Positions 5,419 to 12,632 of a stretch of DNA of 33,740 nucleotides are shown here, one piece after another. The translations under genes and the position numbers were made by a program. Every line of letters begins with the position of its first letter. The first letter of the stretch is position 1. This DNA comes from a virus: the IMG/VR virus record IMGVR_UViG_3300028553_000104, positions 1 through 33,740 of that record; one strand, given 5' to 3'. Under the pieces are notes generated by a model. It was not told the origin of the DNA and did no database searches. It saw nothing but the letters and a program-made list of their open reading frames with translations.

Positions 5419-6549
5419 ATGAAAAAGCTATTATTAGCATTATTCGCAGCATCTAGCATGGGTGCTGTTCAAGCACAATCTAGTGTAACTGTATACGGTA
5501 TTTTGGACGTTGGGTACAGTGGTATTAGTACTCGTGCGAGCACCCCTAGTACTACAACCAAAACACAAACTAACAAGTTTGACCAATCAGCAGAACAAAC
5601 AAGTCGTTTAGGATTTAAAGGTAATGAAGATCTAGGTGGTGGTACTGCTGCAATCTTTACAGCTGAATTTCAATTGTATCCACAGGATGCGACATTGTCT
5701 GGTAATACCAATGGTGGGTTAGTAAATCGTCAGACATTTGTAGGTTTGAAGAAAAACGGCTTTGGGCGAGCGGCAGTTGGTACACAGTACACTCCAGTGT
5801 TTAACGCTGTAGCCGCTACTGATCCAGGCCAACTGAACAACGCAGTTGGTAGTGTTATCTATCCAGCAAATGGAAGTGATGTAACTACAACCGCATTTAC
5901 TGTGCGTTCAAGCAATGCGTTAACTGTTCAATCCGACTCCTTTAAAGGTGCTCGCATTGGTGCAATGTATGCCGCAAAGAATCAAGATACAACGCAAACT
6001 GGTCCTAACACTGGTGGTACTACAAACATCAATGGTTACGGTTTAACAGCTGACTATACATGGAACAAATTGTATGCAGTTGCGGCATATCAAAATTTCC
6101 GCAATGAAACTACAAGTTCTTCTACAGCAACACCAGTTGCTACAGCAATGACAAACAACAACGGTACAAACGTAGTTGATGGCCAAACGTATATAGGTAC
6201 AACTTATGACTTTGGTATCTTGAAGGCCTATGCTTCTTGGGTCAATCGTAACGCAACTTCTGTACTTAACTCCAATCAGTTTGCTAAACGTCAAGCTCAA
6301 CAGATTGGCGTTCGTGCTTACATCACTCCGGTAGTTGAGGGTTGGGCAAGTGTAGGTAATGGTCGTTACACAGCATTTGGTGTTGGCCAACCAACCGCTA
6401 ACTTCACTGGCTACCAAGCTGGTGCAAACTACTACTTGAGCAAGCGTACAAACTTGTATGGTATTTTTGGTTCAACCCAAACATCATCAACAAGCAATGG
6501 CGCCGCTGGTGCTAACCAGTACGCAATGGGTGTTCGTCACACATTTTAA
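5419..6549 (+). CDS. Gram-negative porin (Burkholderiales type)
   Basis: 376 residues. Signal peptide MKKLLLALFAASSMGAVQA followed by QSSVTVYGILDVGYSG, the standard first strand of the trimeric porin family of Betaproteobacteria. Typical features follow: SRLGFKGNEDLGGGTAAIF, FVGLKKNGFGRAAVGTQYTP (strand leading to constriction loop 3), YGLTADYTWNK, and the terminal strand NQYAMGVRHTF ending in Phe for BamA recognition. Length matches complete porins and there is no frameshift. It has its own ribosome site and a strong terminator at 6574-6596. A full-length porin inside a phage is unusual: lambdoid phage PA-2 encodes porin Lc, which alters host surface and superinfection, a possible parallel. 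Confidence 0.95.
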   Translation: MKKLLLALFAASSMGAVQAQSSVTVYGILDVGYSGISTRASTPSTTTKTQTNKFDQSAEQTSRLGFKGNEDLGGGTAAIFTAEFQLYPQDATLSGNTNGGLVNRQTFVGLKKNGFGRAAVGTQYTPVFNAVAATDPGQLNNAVGSVIYPANGSDVTTTAFTVRSSNALTVQSDSFKGARIGAMYAAKNQDTTQTGPNTGGTTNINGYGLTADYTWNKLYAVAAYQNFRNETTSSSTATPVATAMTNNNGTNVVDGQTYIGTTYDFGILKAYASWVNRNATSVLNSNQFAKRQAQQIGVRAYITPVVEGWASVGNGRYTAFGVGQPTANFTGYQAGANYYLSKRTNLYGIFGSTQTSSTSNGAAGANQYAMGVRHTF

Positions 6550-6573
6550 TCAATAATTGATTAGACTCACCCT

Positions 6574-6596
6574 AAAGGTCCTTCGGGGCCTTTTTT
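6574..6596 (+). terminator. Rho-independent terminator of porin
   Basis: AAAGGTCC / GGGCCTTT stem (8 bp with a T-G pair), TTCG loop, followed by a run of T's. Confidence 0.9.
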
Positions 6597-6611
6597 CATG
6601 GTAAGTAATTC

Positions 6612-7451
6612 ATGTTAGATATAGTCACTGTAGTATTCCGAGACGAACTTCCTATATTACGAGTGCAAGCAGAAAGCATTGATCTGTACTGTCAGGATAT
6701 AGGCCTTCAAACGATCTTTGTTATTGTAAATGATGATGATAGTATTGTTGATCAAATTGATCCAAGTTGGTGGGGTAGTTTGTATGATCGTATACGCATA
6801 ATTCCACGTAGTTATTTTGATTGTAACTTTGTAGACAACGGATGGGTCAGTCAACAAGTATTAAAAGTACTGGCTAGCTCATTGAGCACTAATCAATATT
6901 CAATGATTCTAGATGCCAAAACTATTTTTGTAAAATCAACAACAATAGAGTTATTATTTCCAAACGGCAAACAAGCCGGAGGATCATATCCAATACAAGA
7001 AGTATTTCTCACAAGTGCTCGTATTGTTGGTGAATTATTTAACGTAACTGTTGATCGCAATGGCGGATCGAGTGGCGTTCCGTTTATTTTTAAAAACGAA
7101 CTTATACGTAATATGATTGTAGAAATAGAAAATCGCACAAAAGAATCATTTCCTAAATGGTTCCAAGACCAAGGAATGGTCACTGAATATATTTTATATG
7201 TAGGGTACTGTAAATATCTATATGGCACCCTGGATGATATGTATAGTCAATCCTATCCATACCAAGTGGTTAATTTATGCCATAGTCAAACTGGAATTAT
7301 TCCTAATAAATTAAACGACATGGCCCTGGACAACACCCTTACGGTTAGTATACATCGTCGTGCATGGACAGTCATGACAGAAGAACAAAAAGATACTTAT
7401 AGAAAGTTATTAACGAGCCGACACATAAAAACAGCAGGCGATCTAAAATGA
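6612..7451 (+). CDS. DUF6492-like glycosyltransferase-fold protein
   Basis: 279 residues. It begins LDIVTVVFRDELPILRVQAESID, as in GT-A-like DUF6492 proteins; then FVIVNDDD at about 36-43 and SMILDAKTIFVK at about 98-109, where 'DAK' sits in place of the usual GT-A metal-binding DxD region. GGSSGVPFIFKNELI and the WFQDQGMVTEYILY region complete the family look. Likely role is sugar or nucleotide-sugar chemistry on a surface glycan, but no substrate can be read. Its last codons overlap the PIG-L gene by 4 bases (ATGA), so the two are one translational unit. Confidence 0.65.
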   Translation: MLDIVTVVFRDELPILRVQAESIDLYCQDIGLQTIFVIVNDDDSIVDQIDPSWWGSLYDRIRIIPRSYFDCNFVDNGWVSQQVLKVLASSLSTNQYSMILDAKTIFVKSTTIELLFPNGKQAGGSYPIQEVFLTSARIVGELFNVTVDRNGGSSGVPFIFKNELIRNMIVEIENRTKESFPKWFQDQGMVTEYILYVGYCKYLYGTLDDMYSQSYPYQVVNLCHSQTGIIPNKLNDMALDNTLTVSIHRRAWTVMTEEQKDTYRKLLTSRHIKTAGDLK

Positions 7452-7981
7452 AGGCAATGGTCATGGTAGCACATCCCGATGATTGTGTTATCTTTGCCTA
7501 CAGTTTTATGCATCATTATCCAGAGCTCGAGTGGACCGTGTGTTATCTTACGCACATCGTCAATGACCCCCGAGGTCGAGAGTTTGCTAACTTTTGGTGT
7601 CGACGAGGGATCACTACTAAATTTTTAGAGTTTACTGATAGCTGGAACTTTGTAAAAAATGGAGAATTAGGGTTTGATCCTGTTGTTGCCGCTGATGCGA
7701 TTAAAGAAGCAATCGGCACTCAAGATTTAATACTTACCCACGATCACCGTGGAGATTATGGGCATGTACATCATAAGTTTATACATGATGTAGTAGCATC
7801 AAATCATGCCTACATAGTAACTTTTGCTGGCATTGGTAAAGGCAATATTAAATATACTATAGAGCCGGGTGTTTATAGCCTAGATGAATTTCCGTTGCAT
7901 AAAGATATTGTTTCTGGTTTTCATCAACAACTGCATGCAAATGAATATTGTGTTTCAGAAAGAGTAAGAAAAATATTATGA
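7448..7981 (+). CDS. PIG-L/LmbE-family N-acetylglucosamine-type deacetylase
   Basis: 177 residues. The N-terminal zinc motif AHPDD is at residues 8-12 after a hydrophobic strand (MVMV), and GHVHHKFIHD supplies the second HxxH zinc site near residue 110. PIG-L enzymes deacetylate GlcNAc-like sugars, including LPS and natural-product intermediates. Slightly shorter than typical 220-aa members. It overlaps the upstream glycosyltransferase-like gene and the downstream SGNH gene by 4 bases each, so the three genes are likely expressed as one sugar-modifying unit. Confidence 0.85.
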   Translation: MKAMVMVAHPDDCVIFAYSFMHHYPELEWTVCYLTHIVNDPRGREFANFWCRRGITTKFLEFTDSWNFVKNGELGFDPVVAADAIKEAIGTQDLILTHDHRGDYGHVHHKFIHDVVASNHAYIVTFAGIGKGNIKYTIEPGVYSLDEFPLHKDIVSGFHQQLHANEYCVSERVRKIL

Positions 7982-8796
7982 CAAAACGATTAATGGTAGC
8001 CGGTTGTAGTTTTAGTGCTCCAAGTCAAAAACTGCCGGGAACTAGCTGGGGCGAAATAATGGCTGACCGATTGGGCTGGAATCTAACTAGCCTGGCGCGA
8101 CAAGGGTGTAGTAATGGCGGTATTAGAATTCAAATTGAAGAGATCCGTAGACAACGTCCCGACTTTGCTGTGGTGAGTGCAACCTTTTGGGATCGTATGG
8201 AGATCCCTGCTCGAGCTGCACCATATGATTGGAGTATTTCGGCTGGTGGCTGGGATCCTAAACTACAACAACATCTACAAGATTGTACATTAAAAAATGG
8301 ATACAATCGTGCCGATGGTATTGATAATGTTAATTACAAAACCAACCATTACAATATGATATGTGAAACTATTTTTAGTTTAATCGATTCCAAAGAACAT
8401 CCGTATCGTAGTGGCGCAGTTGACTCTCATACAAAAAATGCACTTAAATTATATGTTGATGCCATTTATGACGCGAACTGGAAGAAACAGCAGGACGAAT
8501 GGATTATTCGTGAAGGGGTGCTATCAATGTACCTAGATGGTATTAAATTTTTGTTTTTGCCAAACTTACTTTGGCCGTTTGATCCAGCTAATCAATCTCA
8601 ATGGCGCGACGCTTTTCCTAGCTTAATACCCGATCACTATCTACAATTAGACCCAATGCGAACCCCGCAAGTTGCAACAGGTACACACCCGTGCGATCCT
8701 AAGAACGATCCAGGTTATCATGGCAACCATGCCAGCCAAGAACTAATTGCCAACTGGCACTTAGCATATATGAAGAATGGATTTGACCTAAGTTAA
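7978..8796 (+). CDS. SGNH/GDSL-hydrolase-like protein 1
   Basis: The frame opens at 7948, but ATG 7978 (MTKRLMVAGCSFSAP) overlaps the PIG-L stop by 4 bases and starts at the domain, so it is preferred (272 aa). GCSFSAP is the block I serine motif variant, ARQGCSNGGIRIQI resembles block II with Gly, and FAVVSATFWDR resembles block III. A late HG/H pair (GYHGNHASQE) may provide the catalytic His. Such enzymes often act as sugar O-acetylesterases or transferases. Function inferred from fold only. Convergent with the radical SAM gene, overlapping by 4 bases. Confidence 0.65.
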   Translation: MTKRLMVAGCSFSAPSQKLPGTSWGEIMADRLGWNLTSLARQGCSNGGIRIQIEEIRRQRPDFAVVSATFWDRMEIPARAAPYDWSISAGGWDPKLQQHLQDCTLKNGYNRADGIDNVNYKTNHYNMICETIFSLIDSKEHPYRSGAVDSHTKNALKLYVDAIYDANWKKQQDEWIIREGVLSMYLDGIKFLFLPNLLWPFDPANQSQWRDAFPSLIPDHYLQLDPMRTPQVATGTHPCDPKNDPGYHGNHASQELIANWHLAYMKNGFDLS

Positions 8797-9824
8797 AGTG
8801 TTTGTGGGTTCTTTGCCATAGTCCAGTTACCGCAGGTGTCAACACAGGTATAAATTCTACCGTCGGCTATTGATTTCTTCGCCCAAGATTCCTCTACAGA
8901 ATCAAACCATGCAATACAATGCTCGAGACTGTATTCAAGGGCATTATTTTCTTTTACTACGTTAACTAACTGTTCATTACCAGGTTGATGCATCGAGCCA
9001 GGATAAAATCCAAGATAACAACATGGATACACTGTGCCGTCGGCGGCAAGATATAATTCTCGTTGTCTTTTATGGTTACATCCTATTGTGAGGGTTTCTG
9101 TGTCTTTTATATGTTTAATAGTTTTTGAATTAAACCAAGTTATATGACTTTCAAGCATGGCACCTATAGGTGGCGGATCTGCAGGTTCAGTAAGGCTGCG
9201 GTTGCCGATCCAATGACTAAAGCTGCCATCTCTGTTATATGCCGGACCACGATCTCGTCCGCCATCGATATTATCAAACTTAAAAAATCCTAGTGCTGTT
9301 GCTAATTCCTCACACTGAGCCAGTTGATGGCGGTTATGATCAAATGGAATAAATCTCCAAATAGCTCGGCCGCCAGCTTGTATAAATGCTGTGGCATTTT
9401 TAATTATTGTATCCCAATTAGTGTCTTGTCTATATAAGTTATGAGTATCCGAGAGGCCGTCTATACCCCACCCAATTTGTACCCCAGGTAGTGCTAATCG
9501 GGACCACCACTCGGGTGTTCGCATACTACCGTTAGTACTAATATGAATACGTTGAATGTTATTTTTAACTAGGTACTCGACTATCTCTAGTCCATCTTTA
9601 GCAAGACCAAAATCGCCAAGATTGCCATTAAACACTACTCGCTTAATTTGTTTTAAAAATTCAGGGGGTAGTATATGTTTAATATCTGCCAACCTAAGTT
9701 CCGTTTCGGGATATCCGCTATTGTAATCCATTCCTCGATAGTTGCGCATACACATCGGACAACGAGCATTACAACGGGTGGTTAATTCAATTTGGATTTG
9801 TTCTATATCGTGAAGTTTAAGCAT
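8793..9824 (-). CDS. Radical SAM enzyme with SPASM-like C-terminal cysteines
   Basis: 343 residues. The [4Fe-4S] motif CNARCPMC (Cys18, Cys22, Cys25) sits in TTRCNARCPMCMRNYRG; GNLGD at about 67-71 and ISTNGS at about 95-100 fit the radical SAM barrel. The C-terminal third has extra cysteines (TIGCNHKRQRELYLAADG, then PCCYLGF, C-x-AWF and CVDTCGNW), the pattern of a SPASM or Twitch auxiliary-cluster domain. Such enzymes modify peptides (RiPPs) or small substrates. No precursor peptide gene is obvious next to it. The start is preceded by TATAAATA with no ribosome site, so translation is likely leaderless. Confidence 0.85.
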   Translation of the reverse strand: MLKLHDIEQIQIELTTRCNARCPMCMRNYRGMDYNSGYPETELRLADIKHILPPEFLKQIKRVVFNGNLGDFGLAKDGLEIVEYLVKNNIQRIHISTNGSMRTPEWWSRLALPGVQIGWGIDGLSDTHNLYRQDTNWDTIIKNATAFIQAGGRAIWRFIPFDHNRHQLAQCEELATALGFFKFDNIDGGRDRGPAYNRDGSFSHWIGNRSLTEPADPPPIGAMLESHITWFNSKTIKHIKDTETLTIGCNHKRQRELYLAADGTVYPCCYLGFYPGSMHQPGNEQLVNVVKENNALEYSLEHCIAWFDSVEESWAKKSIADGRIYTCVDTCGNWTMAKNPQTL

Positions 9825-9831
9825 GGATTAA

Positions 9832-9839
9832 TATTTATA
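9832..9839 (-). promoter_or_regulatory. T4-late-like promoter, minus strand, radical SAM gene
   Basis: TATAAATA on the minus strand ends 7 bases before ATG 9824. It forms a head-to-head pair with the plus-strand octamer at 9838-9845; the two overlap by 2 bases. Confidence 0.55.
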
Positions 9840-9845
9840 TAAGTA
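9838..9845 (+). promoter_or_regulatory. T4-late-like promoter, plus strand, sulfotransferase-like gene
   Basis: TATAAGTA ends 7 bases before ATG 9853; no Shine-Dalgarno lies between. Confidence 0.45.
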
Positions 9846-9852
9846 TTTTATC

Positions 9853-10431
9853 ATGAAATATATCATACTAAGTTTTGGACGATCCGGGTCAGTCTTACTG
9901 GCTCATAATATTGGACAAAAAATAAATGCTCTTCCGATATATTTGAAAAATATTAACGATCCATTGGTCGATCCTGTTATACACAGTCATACATTATTAA
10001 ACAAACAACAAACTCAGGAGTATACCAGGGTGTTTAATCTAAGAGTCGATCCAGTTGAAACTATATTATCTTGTCTAATAGCCAACCATTCAACCCGCTA
10101 CCATAAATTTGCCGCAGAAAATATAGGTATAACAGACCCCTTTATAGGTAGCCTAGAAGAAGCCCAATCTTTATGTCAACGTTTTCTAAGGTGGGCGCAG
10201 TACTACTCCGGGACTCTTGATCAAAACGATTGCGTGGTTGTATATGAAACTATGGTTGCTGGATTGACCAATCCTGTGTACGATCGTATCTACCCCAATA
10301 AAAAACAATTAATCATAAACTATGATGAAGTTGTTGAAAAAATTAAAGATTTCCAACCAGAATTAGGAATTGCCAGCAAACCATTTATCGACCATCAAAA
10401 TATTGTGGACATTTATCAGTTGACCACTTAA
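9853..10431 (+). CDS. Sulfotransferase-like protein
   Basis: 192 residues. The N-terminus MKYIILSFGRSGSVLLAHNI has the glycine/serine-rich phosphosulfate-binding-loop style (SFGRSGS) of sulfotransferases, and FNLRVDPVETILSCLIA matches their 3'-phosphate motif region (R-x-P then S). A later FLRWAQYYS and DCVVVYETM fit the family's second half. It would transfer sulfate from PAPS, but the acceptor is unknown and the protein is short for the family. Divergent from the radical SAM gene with only 28 bases between start codons. Confidence 0.6.
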   Translation: MKYIILSFGRSGSVLLAHNIGQKINALPIYLKNINDPLVDPVIHSHTLLNKQQTQEYTRVFNLRVDPVETILSCLIANHSTRYHKFAAENIGITDPFIGSLEEAQSLCQRFLRWAQYYSGTLDQNDCVVVYETMVAGLTNPVYDRIYPNKKQLIINYDEVVEKIKDFQPELGIASKPFIDHQNIVDIYQLTT

Positions 10432-10493
10432 ATATGATCTGCTATAATTACTTATTAAATTAGAAATATTTTACAAAAAAGCAAATATAGGGG

Positions 10494-10522
10494 TTGACAA
10501 AGTATAAATAAACCTATATAAT
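10494..10522 (+). promoter_or_regulatory. Strong sigma70-type promoter, leaderless 48-aa ORF
   Basis: TTGACA (10494-10499), 17-base spacer, TATAAT (10517-10522), both consensus. The predicted +1 (10529) is the A of the ATG. Confidence 0.85.
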
Positions 10523-10528
10523 ACTATT

Positions 10529-10675
10529 ATGAAACATTTAAACACTCATTCTTATTGTGTAGCGATATCAGGGAAACAGCCCGTGCCAGCCAATTGGCTC
10601 CATATTGAGGCAACATCCTTTGGTATTCGCGGCACAGATATTAATAGTATGGATTTAGAGGGTTGGGATGATTAG
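10529..10675 (+). CDS. Small leaderless ORF, 48 aa (possible leader peptide)
   Basis: ATG 10529 lies exactly at the predicted +1 of a consensus promoter; the frame reads 48 residues (MKHLNTHSYCVAISGKQPV... ending LEGWDD). No domain recognised. Thirty bases after the stop is a terminator hairpin (10705-10731), and beyond it another small gene, so this could be a leader peptide in an attenuation unit or simply a tiny early protein. Confidence 0.5.
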   Translation: MKHLNTHSYCVAISGKQPVPANWLHIEATSFGIRGTDINSMDLEGWDD

Positions 10676-10704
10676 ACAGTAACAGTATTTGAGTTTAATC
10701 ACAC

Positions 10705-10740
10705 AACCCTGGAACTAAACACTCCGGGGTTTTTTATTTT
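10705..10740 (+). terminator. Rho-independent terminator
   Basis: AACCCTGGA / TCCGGGGTT, 9-bp stem with one T-G pair and a 9-base loop, followed by TTTTTATTTT. It separates the 48-aa ORF from the 57-aa ORF. Confidence 0.85.
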
Positions 10741-10754
10741 AAGGAAAGGATATT

Positions 10755-10928
10755 ATGACAGATTATACAAAATTAAATGATCGTATTGTAAAACAGGCTT
10801 ATGAGGTTAGTAATTTAACTCTAACAGAAGCTATGAAAACAAGACTGTTTCAGAATAAGATTGATCGTGCTGTTGAAATGATTGAAGCAAGGAAACTTAG
10901 CCCAGCATTTTACAAAGACAGTTATTAA
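10755..10928 (+). CDS. Small helical protein, 57 aa
   Basis: ATG 10755 follows a clear ribosome site (AAGGAAAGGA). The product is helical and amphipathic (MTDYTKLNDRIVKQAYEVSN, then TLTEAMKTRLFQ and AVEMIEARKLSP). No family recognised. It lies after a terminator, so expression may need read-through or antitermination. Confidence 0.6.
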   Translation: MTDYTKLNDRIVKQAYEVSNLTLTEAMKTRLFQNKIDRAVEMIEARKLSPAFYKDSY

Positions 10929-10940
10929 GATCATGTAGTA

Positions 10941-10973
10941 AGTGTTATAGGAAACGAGATCCTGTACTACACT
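10941..10973 (+). other. RNA hairpin upstream of tRNA
   Basis: AGTGT-TATAGGA pairs with TCCTGTA-(CT)-ACACT: 12 bp with one T-G pair and a 2-base bulge, loop AACGAGA. No U-run follows, so it may be a processing signal or a transcript-end stabiliser rather than a terminator. Confidence 0.4.
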
Positions 10974-11002
10974 ATAACTAGTACAAATGGGCGGACCAAT
11001 TT

Positions 11003-11078
11003 GGAAATGTAGCTTAGTTGGTAGAGCAGTTGCTTCATACGCAACCTACCGTAGGTTCGAATCCTACCATTTCCACCA
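11003..11078 (+). tRNA. tRNA with CAT anticodon (Met or Ile2), copy 2
   Basis: Canonical cloverleaf: acceptor GGAAATG/CATTTCC, D arm with TTGGTAGAGC, anticodon stem GTTGC/GCAAC with loop TTCATAC (anticodon 11036-11038), T arm CTACCGTAGGTTCGAATCC region with TTCGAAT loop, and encoded ACCA ending at 11078. Unlike copy 1 it has a normal D loop. Either elongator Met or lysidine-modified Ile2. Confidence 0.95.
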
Positions 11079-11080
11079 GA

Positions 11081-11109
11081 TTGACACATAAACCGATTTA
11101 TAGTATAAT
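11081..11109 (+). promoter_or_regulatory. Sigma70-type promoter for metallophosphoesterase gene
   Basis: TTGACA (11081-11086), 17-base spacer, TATAAT (11104-11109), starting 3 bases after the tRNA CCA. Leader of about 24 bases with ribosome site AAAGGAG. Confidence 0.8.
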
Positions 11110-11139
11110 GTTTTATTAACTTAAAGAAAGGAGCATAAT

Positions 11140-11709
11140 ATGCCAGCAGTATTTTTAGTCAGCGATACGCACTTTGGTCACGCCGGTGTATGCCGCTTCA
11201 CACGTAACGATGGTTGCACTCCGCTTCGCCCTTGGGATTCAGCAGATGAAATGGATGAAGCCATGATTGAGGCCTGGAACGATCGTGTGCGGCCCAACGA
11301 CAAAGTCTATCACTTAGGAGATGTGGTTATTAACCGCAGGGCTCTTGCTACTATGGCTCGACTTAATGGTGACAAAGTTCTTATTCGAGGTAACCATGAC
11401 ATTTTTCGTGATGACGAGTATCGCAAGTACTTCCGTGAACTTCGTGCCTACCACGTTATGAACGGACTTATACTAAGCCATATTCCTCTGCACCCAGAAA
11501 GCCTTGGAAGGTTTGGTACGAATATCCATGGACACACCCACTCCAATAGGGTGCTACTACCAAATGGAGATATTGATGTTAGGTACCACTCCGTTTGTGT
11601 GGAGCAGACTCCAGACTTTGCACCGATTCTCTTCGAAGATGTATTAAAGAGGATTACTGCCGAAGGCGGCGTAGTTGGATTCAAGAACGGTAACGGCCCT
11701 GCAATGTAA
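11140..11709 (+). CDS. Calcineurin-like metallophosphoesterase
   Basis: 189 residues. All metal-site motifs are present in order: SDTHFGH (about 8-14), LGDVV (about 60), GNHD (about 86-89), SHIPLHP with His, and HGHTHS (about 132-137). This matches small phage and bacterial phosphoesterases acting on nucleotides or nucleic-acid phosphoesters. It has its own consensus promoter and ribosome site. The substrate cannot be read from the sequence. Confidence 0.95.
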   Translation: MPAVFLVSDTHFGHAGVCRFTRNDGCTPLRPWDSADEMDEAMIEAWNDRVRPNDKVYHLGDVVINRRALATMARLNGDKVLIRGNHDIFRDDEYRKYFRELRAYHVMNGLILSHIPLHPESLGRFGTNIHGHTHSNRVLLPNGDIDVRYHSVCVEQTPDFAPILFEDVLKRITAEGGVVGFKNGNGPAM

Positions 11710-11729
11710 TAGTTGCGGGTCTTTTACTA

Positions 11730-11737
11730 ACTAAATA
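11730..11737 (+). promoter_or_regulatory. T4-late-like octamer ACTAAATA
   Basis: Ends 7 bases before ATG 11745; no ribosome site between. Confidence 0.35.
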
Positions 11738-11744
11738 TTAGACC

Positions 11745-12029
11745 ATGCATGTTCTCATACTCTCCGACAACTGGAATCAATACAACGAATACCGTCAAGG
11801 AATTCGACGTAATTCGTCAGCACACGTGATGGCTAATTTTTTAAGAGAACACAGCATCAGCGTAGATGTTGTTGACTTTTTGCACGACTTTACAGTGGAC
11901 GAGTTGTCCAACATTATCAAAAATAATAAACCAGAATTTGTTAATCAATACAAACAAAAAAAATTAGAGTATTTTGTTAAAAATCAGTTTACTTTTAATA
12001 AATTTTTACCTGACCCAAGCAGCATATAA
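11745..12029 (+). pseudogene. N-terminal fragment of a B12-type radical SAM protein
   Basis: 94 residues. MHVLILSDNWNQYNEY and SSAHVMANFLREHSISVDVVDF match the start of the two B12-type radical SAM proteins in this window (for example SIYVLASFLRRNNIKTQAIW at 13602-15149), i.e. the Rossmann-like N-terminal domain. The cysteine motif and barrel are absent: the frame stops at 12029, inside the end of the convergent methyltransferase gene. I read it as a truncated relic that still has an octamer promoter. It could also be a stand-alone small protein. Confidence 0.5.
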
Positions 12030-12560
12030 CCAGCGGATGTTGTCAAGATCTGGGGTCTGCTGGTCGACTGAACATTCTGCTACCGTAAATCCAAACTGTT
12101 CAGCCACGGCATGATGTAATTCTACTGTCCATCGAAATATAGTAAAATCATAAGTTTTTGGTGCCACATAGGGATTGGCCATTTTACTACGCCAGTATAT
12201 TCTTGCCGTTGGCGTCAACAACTGTGTCACTTTAGAAACTTGATTTTTAACATCATCCAATGTGCCATATTGCATGCTTCCTAAACAAAACGCAACATTA
12301 AATTTTTGGTCCGTGGTAAATTCTTCAAGTGTTGTTCTATGATCCGCACCAGAATAATTTGGATCAATTCCAATCAAGTTGGGAATATATTTTTTAAATA
12401 TATTATGCCCGCACCCGATATCGATTACAGTTTCGTCGGGCAAAATTTTGTCAATCAACCCAAGACCCGAATATTGGAATCGTCCCAACCTGGCCTCGGC
12501 CTGCTCTGAAGTTTCGGTCATTTGACGATAAAATTTGTTGAGGTTGTCCTGTTCTATCAT
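12006..12560 (-). CDS. Class I SAM-dependent methyltransferase
   Basis: 184 residues. Motif I is VIDIGCGHNIFKKYI (about 44-58), followed by LIGIDPNY with the acidic residue at the end of strand 2, and NVAFCLGSMQYG as motif IV. The acceptor is not visible. The last 24 bases overlap the truncated radical SAM ORF in convergent orientation, suggesting that a recombination joined the two. It is preceded on its strand by GATAAGTA 5 bases before ATG. Confidence 0.8.
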   Translation of the reverse strand: MIEQDNLNKFYRQMTETSEQAEARLGRFQYSGLGLIDKILPDETVIDIGCGHNIFKKYIPNLIGIDPNYSGADHRTTLEEFTTDQKFNVAFCLGSMQYGTLDDVKNQVSKVTQLLTPTARIYWRSKMANPYVAPKTYDFTIFRWTVELHHAVAEQFGFTVAECSVDQQTPDLDNIRWLYAAWVR

Positions 12561-12565
12561 ATCTA

Positions 12566-12573
12566 TACTTATC
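12566..12573 (-). promoter_or_regulatory. T4-late-like octamer, minus strand
   Basis: GATAAGTA on the minus strand ends 5 bases before ATG 12560, which would place the ATG at +1 by T4 late spacing. Confidence 0.4.
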
Positions 12574-12632
12574 TATAAAAATCAACCACATCAATAAGGT
12601 AGATATATATATCTTGTTGATGGAAGAGAAAA

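Noticed and set aside
6043-6417. Minus-strand ORF inside the porin gene
   Set aside because: Cysteine-rich shadow of a well-supported porin on the other strand, with no ribosome site or motif.
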